Positions 28,015 through 32,034 of a stretch of 32,034 nt of DNA are shown piece after piece (within the stretch, counting starts at the first letter, position 1; each line of letters opens with the position of its first letter). A program made the position numbers and the translations under genes. A model generated the notes under the pieces. That model was not told where the DNA came from. It did not search any database and worked only from the letters and a program-made list of their open reading frames with translations. This DNA comes from Candidatus Desulfacyla euxinica (GTDB lineage: Bacteria > Desulfobacterota > DSM-4660 > Desulfatiglandales > Desulfatiglandaceae), in assembly GCA_014382715.1 (NCBI GenBank), contig JACNJD010000205.1, positions 1-32,034 on the forward strand. Reading direction: 5' to 3'.

Positions 28015-29388
28015 TTAAAGTGGAATCTGGTTTTTCTTATACTTGTCGAAAACCTTATCGTACGTCCCATTATATATGGCACAACGAATTCTAAGCATTG
28101 CGTTTCCGGTTTCCTTAACCCACCATGCCCCTGAACGCTTCATTCGTGTATGGCATATGAATTTGTTCGCAGACTCAATGCCCCCACTGCCAATAGGATA
28201 ACCACCGATTCGATCACCTCGATAATGGATTCTCTCCCGGTTGTTCTGCAAGTAACCAATGAGCTTTCGGATTTCTTCCTTTGCCAGACTATCCCGGGGA
28301 GGCATTCGTTGAAGGCCCCAAATCACATTATCCACTTCCGAATAGAAAAGCCGAGTGAGCGTACTTTCCACCCATTCCAGGCACTTTTGAGATTTCTCAC
28401 CATATTGAAGTTTTGCTACCTTGTGGATATGTTCTGCACAATGAAAATAGTCCAAAATCTGGCGCCCTTTGGGAAAACAGGCAACCATATGTTTCCACAG
28501 CCAGTCGGCTCCGTCACCCAACAATCCAATGCGAAGATTGGCCTGTGGGATTCGAGATGCCACAAATGATAGATCCTCGCCAAATTGCTCTTCATTCTGG
28601 ATTTGATGCCAACTCGCTAAATGGACAATTCTATCTTTGCCCACCAAGTATATACGGAACCCTTTGGCCTCCTGCCATTGTCCTTTGCCTCTTTTTTCAT
28701 TGCGCTTTGCTTTCAGACGCGTCGGGACATGGGCCCCGTCGGAAGCTACAACCAATACCGGGCGCCAAGAGCTTTCGGTCATCTCCTGACACCTCGCCGC
28801 AATTTCTTGATCGCTGGGAATAGCATCCTCCAGGCAGGCGTATTCACCCACTTGCTCAAATGTATCGTGCATGAAATGGTCGCTGACACAGTGATCGGTG
28901 AGTTCTGCGAACAGCTCGCTGCCACTGGAAAACGGAACCTCCGCAGCGGTTCGCGTTGCTTTTCTCTGAACATCAAACTGGTTCTTCTTACGGCTGATTT
29001 CCAGCGTCTTGTCCAATGGTAAAAAACCATATGAACAATTTACACAATAAAACCAGGGCCGTTTCAAAGCGCTGGGCCCCTGCATCGTCACTATCTCTTT
29101 TAAGTGATCACGCCGCTTTTTGCACATCTTTCCGCATTGTGGGCAAGGGGCGTATTCCTGCTCCAATAACCCGGCGTACTTTTGCTCAATCAGGGCTTGA
29201 AAACAGGCTCCGAAAAACTCTTGTTTCGTTTCGGAAAATAGTTGGCTGAGTTCCATGATCGTGGGCTCTTTACCGTCCTCAAACACTTCATCTATAATTT
29301 GGTCAACCCATTTGTCCACTTCATCATGGATCATATCTCGAAAGTCCTCTGTTGGAGCCTGTTCAAGTATGCGAGCAGCAAGTCCCAT
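28015..29388 (-). CDS. ISKra4-family transposase
   Basis: Zinc motif CPQCGKMCKKRR...FYCVNCSYGF; VVASDGAHVPTR; GLLGDGADWLWK; YPIGSGGIESANKFICHTRMKRSGAWW. Confidence 0.88.
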   Translation of the reverse strand: MGLAARILEQAPTEDFRDMIHDEVDKWVDQIIDEVFEDGKEPTIMELSQLFSETKQEFFGACFQALIEQKYAGLLEQEYAPCPQCGKMCKKRRDHLKEIVTMQGPSALKRPWFYCVNCSYGFLPLDKTLEISRKKNQFDVQRKATRTAAEVPFSSGSELFAELTDHCVSDHFMHDTFEQVGEYACLEDAIPSDQEIAARCQEMTESSWRPVLVVASDGAHVPTRLKAKRNEKRGKGQWQEAKGFRIYLVGKDRIVHLASWHQIQNEEQFGEDLSFVASRIPQANLRIGLLGDGADWLWKHMVACFPKGRQILDYFHCAEHIHKVAKLQYGEKSQKCLEWVESTLTRLFYSEVDNVIWGLQRMPPRDSLAKEEIRKLIGYLQNNRERIHYRGDRIGGYPIGSGGIESANKFICHTRMKRSGAWWVKETGNAMLRIRCAIYNGTYDKVFDKYKKNQIPL

Positions 29389-29400
29389 GGCACCCCCTTC

Positions 29401-30315
29401 CTAACATCCCGCCAGTTCTTGACGAAATCGGGATGAAAGGGGATAAACATAAATCTCCTTGACCGCTGCGCCCTGCCGAGAATGGTCCCGGTCCATACGA
29501 CCGCGACCGGTCGTTTTTCCCACGTGTATCCAGTTGGCCGCCTTATAGCAGGTGCCTTTGAAGCGTTTTCGATTAACCAATGTTTCCATAAGAACCGGGC
29601 GATAGCCATAGCAGCCTTGCCAATCATCTGGCACGCTCTTGACTGCCAACGAAAGAGCCCTGCTGGCAAGGTTCTTGACCTCAACCCATGGAAGGATGAG
29701 AAACCGGCTGTTATTGATGATTTTTTGTAAGTTGGCCTTTCGTTGGTCATCGACCCATCCAATCCAACGATCCCGTGGCGCCATCTTCCAGGCCGGGCTC
29801 GAAAATTGAAAACACCCAAGAATGTCATCGGTTGCACCGGATTTAATAAAATAGCGCAACTGCGCTCCAAAGGGCAATTGATAACCCAGATAATGATAGC
29901 GATCAACGTATTCATACCAAAGCTGTCTTTGCTCCTGGTTATTAACCCTTGTTAACAGTATGGGCGATAGCCTTTTCAGCTTTGTGGAAATGGTCGGTTG
30001 AATATCCGCCTTTCCGGTCCGTTGAACCTTTACTGCGCCTTTATTCGTATACTGTTTTCTGCATGCCGGGAGCTTGATAGTTCCTTTTTCGTCCAAGCGT
30101 TCAAGAAACTGTCGGCATTCAACGCTTTTAAGCTTCCCGGTAGGTCTTTTCCACGAGAAAAGCTCACAGACCGTATTGGCAAGCTCAGTTCGGCTGAGCT
30201 TCGGAAAGGTTTCTATTATCTCAACTATTTCGCTTAATTGTTGAGTACTGACGGTGTGTCCACAAAATTTCTCTAAACACCCTGATTCCATTTGATCACC
30301 TGCCTTTCGTGACAA
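29401..30315 (-). CDS. DUF4338 / Druantia DruA-family protein (IS passenger)
   Basis: YHYLGYQLPFGAQLRYFI, AWKMAPRDRWIGW, NNSRFLILPWVEVKNLASRAL, DWQGCYGYRPVLMETLV, FKGTCYKAANWIHVGKTTGRGRMDR, VKEIYVYPL. Confidence 0.9.
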   Translation of the reverse strand: MSRKAGDQMESGCLEKFCGHTVSTQQLSEIVEIIETFPKLSRTELANTVCELFSWKRPTGKLKSVECRQFLERLDEKGTIKLPACRKQYTNKGAVKVQRTGKADIQPTISTKLKRLSPILLTRVNNQEQRQLWYEYVDRYHYLGYQLPFGAQLRYFIKSGATDDILGCFQFSSPAWKMAPRDRWIGWVDDQRKANLQKIINNSRFLILPWVEVKNLASRALSLAVKSVPDDWQGCYGYRPVLMETLVNRKRFKGTCYKAANWIHVGKTTGRGRMDRDHSRQGAAVKEIYVYPLSSRFRQELAGC

Positions 30316-30430
30316 TAGCTGATTATGCTATACAGGCAATCAACAGGAATGTCCAGAACTTTTTTCGCTTTTCTGTAACTTTTTTTCGTTAATCCATCAG
30401 AAATCCATTAACAAACCGGTAATGCTCCCA

Positions 30431-30436
30431 GCATCT
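30431..30436. repeat. Target site duplication, right copy GCATCT
   Basis: Matches 27973-27978. Confidence 0.85.
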
Positions 30437-30742
30437 TTGCGATACGACACTTCGATACGTGTTTCATAATGCGGTTAAGGAAATCGGCCTTCGTCAACCA
30501 CGGAAGGTCGTGGGCAATGTCAACTTCAATCCGCCCACGCCTCATTCCCTGCGACATTCTTTTGCTGTCAACACCCTCAAAAGCGTTCGGGAACGAGGGC
30601 GATCCGCCCAAAATGCGCTACCCGTTCTGGCGACCTATATGGGCCATACCAATTACAAGTTTACCAGTGTATATCTTCGGGTAGCCGATGCAATCAGCCG
30701 CAAGGAGCTGGTTGATTTTTCTCTTTGGCAGAAGGTTAAGAA

Positions 30743-31762
30743 ATGAAACTTTCTCCCTTGATCCATCAGTTCTTCAATCAATATCTTCCCCATATTAAAG
30801 GGGTCAGTCACCAGACCGTCAAGTCTTATCGAGATGCCTTCCGGCTTTTTCTCCCCTTTGCAGCTTCGTTCTATACCATCAAAGTCAAATCGCTCCGGGT
30901 GGAACATATCTCATCAGGATTAATCATCGCATTCCTTGAGAATCTGCAAAATCAAAGAAAGAACCTTGTCAAAACACGCAATCAGAGGCTTGCGGCCCTC
31001 AAGTCCTTTGCCAAAATGATCCGCTTTATGTATCCCGAACAACAAGATGTGGCAAATACCATCCGCAACATTCCCCAAAAGCGAGCTCAGAAGGCCCTTA
31101 TCGGGTTCCTTTATCAGGATGAGATGCTGCAGATTTTTCAGGCCGTTGATCTGAGAAGAAGGGAAGGGTTCAGGAATTATGCCCTGCTCCATCTGCTCTA
31201 TGACTCTGGCGCCAGGGCCAGTGAAATAACAATGCTCAATCTGGAGTACTTTGATCCCAAGAAAAAAACCTTAGCTATCCTGGGAAAAGGAAACCGGTTC
31301 AGACTCATAAAGCTTGAGCCCAAGACCTGTCAACTGCTTCAGCTCTATATCCGAAAATATCGTAACTCTCCACGCCCCCCATATCAAGACCGGCTCTTTA
31401 TCAATCAACGGGGGAATGAGCTCACCCGCCATGGAATTTACCGTATATGCAGAAAGTATCTGGAAAAGGTTCTTCCTCCAAAGCGCCTAAACAATATTAG
31501 TCCTGTTCATAGTTTCCGTCATAGCAGAGCTGTGGACATGCTCTATAAAGGCCATCCCATCACGGATATCAAAAACCACCTGGGCCATGACAACATCCAG
31601 TCCACCACAGTTTATCTGCATTTGGATCTGGATCGAAGGCGCCACATCCAGAGGCGGTTTATCAGACATATGAAATCGATCCTGACGGACGATTCAAAGA
31701 TAGAACAATTACTCCAGTGGGAAAACGAGGGGGATTTAATGGCTTGGTTGGATAGTTTATAG
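30743..31762 (+). CDS. Tyrosine recombinase, RitC-like
   Basis: ATGA overlap with ritB stop; YDSGARASEITML, GKGNRFRLIKLE, HSFRHSRAVDML, LGHDNIQSTTVYLHLDL. Confidence 0.93.
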   Translation: MKLSPLIHQFFNQYLPHIKGVSHQTVKSYRDAFRLFLPFAASFYTIKVKSLRVEHISSGLIIAFLENLQNQRKNLVKTRNQRLAALKSFAKMIRFMYPEQQDVANTIRNIPQKRAQKALIGFLYQDEMLQIFQAVDLRRREGFRNYALLHLLYDSGARASEITMLNLEYFDPKKKTLAILGKGNRFRLIKLEPKTCQLLQLYIRKYRNSPRPPYQDRLFINQRGNELTRHGIYRICRKYLEKVLPPKRLNNISPVHSFRHSRAVDMLYKGHPITDIKNHLGHDNIQSTTVYLHLDLDRRRHIQRRFIRHMKSILTDDSKIEQLLQWENEGDLMAWLDSL

Positions 31763-31778
31763 CAGGGGTAGATAACCA

Positions 31779-31925
31779 ATGGCCCTTGATGGAGAGCTAC
31801 GCAAAAAGCAAAAATATTATGTTGTCGGTCACAAAGACAGGTTCGTTAAAATGCGTGATAACCTATTGCTTTTCTTGGTTTTTTGGAATGCCTCATGGCA
31901 AGTATCAAAACCTTACTGTTTTTAG
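31779..31925 (+). CDS. Possible small ORF (48 aa) after ritC
   Basis: AGGGG-like RBS then ATG; MALDGELRKKQKYYVVGHKDRFVKMRDNLLLFLVFWNASWQVSKPYCF. Confidence 0.3.
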   Translation: MALDGELRKKQKYYVVGHKDRFVKMRDNLLLFLVFWNASWQVSKPYCF

Positions 31926-32034
31926 AGTGTTAGGCATACTCGCAACATAAGAGCTCATATTGTTAAATTTAATTGGTTACAGTTATTTATTTAAATCTAT
32001 AAGTTCGCGTATTAAATAGCATAATTAGGCAATA

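Larger units (their letters stand above)
27979..30430 (-). mobile_element. ISKra4-like insertion sequence, 2452 bp, with DruA-like passenger gene
   Basis: TIRs TGGGAGCATTACCAGTTTGTTAA (27979-28001) and reverse complement TGGGAGCATTACCGGTTTGTTAA (30408-30430), 22/23 identical; 6-bp TSD; transposase inside. Confidence 0.92.
27314..30746 (+). pseudogene. Tyrosine recombinase, RitB-like, interrupted by the nested IS
   Basis: 5' part ends ...LLAGRKQKHL, 3' part resumes CDTTLRYVFHNAVKEIG...HSLRHSF...MGHTNYKFTSVYL; frames join exactly after removing IS plus one TSD (324 aa). Confidence 0.93.
24439..31957. mobile_element. RIT-type (recombinase-in-trio) mobile element with extra genes and a nested IS
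   Basis: Imperfect TIRs TGCGCTCTTATGTTGTGAGTCTG (24439-24461) and reverse complement of TGAGCTCTTATGTTGCGAGTATG (31935-31957), 20/23 identical, enclosing three overlapping tyrosine recombinase genes. Confidence 0.75.

Noticed and set aside
27311-28018. The 235-aa ORF as an intact stand-alone integrase
   Set aside because: It lacks the C-terminal RHxxH/Tyr motifs, which are found in frame at 30437-30746 across the IS; its last residues are encoded by the IS end.
29401-30315. A functional Druantia defence locus because of the DruA-like gene
   Set aside because: No DruE helicase or other Druantia genes are present; the gene sits inside an IS beside its transposase, so it is better described as a passenger.

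Overview
32 kb window that looks like a Desulfobacterota/deltaproteobacterial chromosome (inferred from gene content only). Positions 1-21.9 kb are mostly ordinary: a branched-chain-amino-acid-type (Liv) ABC transporter operon with an acyl-CoA ligase, a very large orphan protein (1570 aa) with a degenerate GlnD-like HD region, a TetR/FadR-like regulator followed by etfBA, a tRNA-Met, an HELVH protein with FmdB, a radical SAM protein, a PAS/GAF histidine kinase, and a cyclase-CHASE2 protein beside a PEGA-like poly-Gly protein. Positions 22-24.4 kb are an accessory patchwork: hairpins, iteron-like repeats, a 17-bp perfect inverted repeat around a structured region, a lone trypsin-like protease and a REP-like double hairpin. 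From about 24.44 to 31.96 kb I infer a complete mobile element: 23-bp imperfect terminal inverted repeats (20/23 identical) bracket a SEC-C gene, a zinc-ribbon-like gene, a small HTH-like gene and three overlapping tyrosine recombinase genes, i.e. a RIT (Recombinase-In-Trio)-type element carrying extra genes. The middle recombinase is split by a 2452-bp insertion sequence (27979-30430) with 23-bp TIRs and a 6-bp target duplication (GCATCT). That IS encodes an ISKra4-like transposase plus a DruA/DUF4338-family protein. Removing the IS and one GCATCT copy restores the recombinase reading frame exactly. All homology calls are from recognition of motifs, not database searches.
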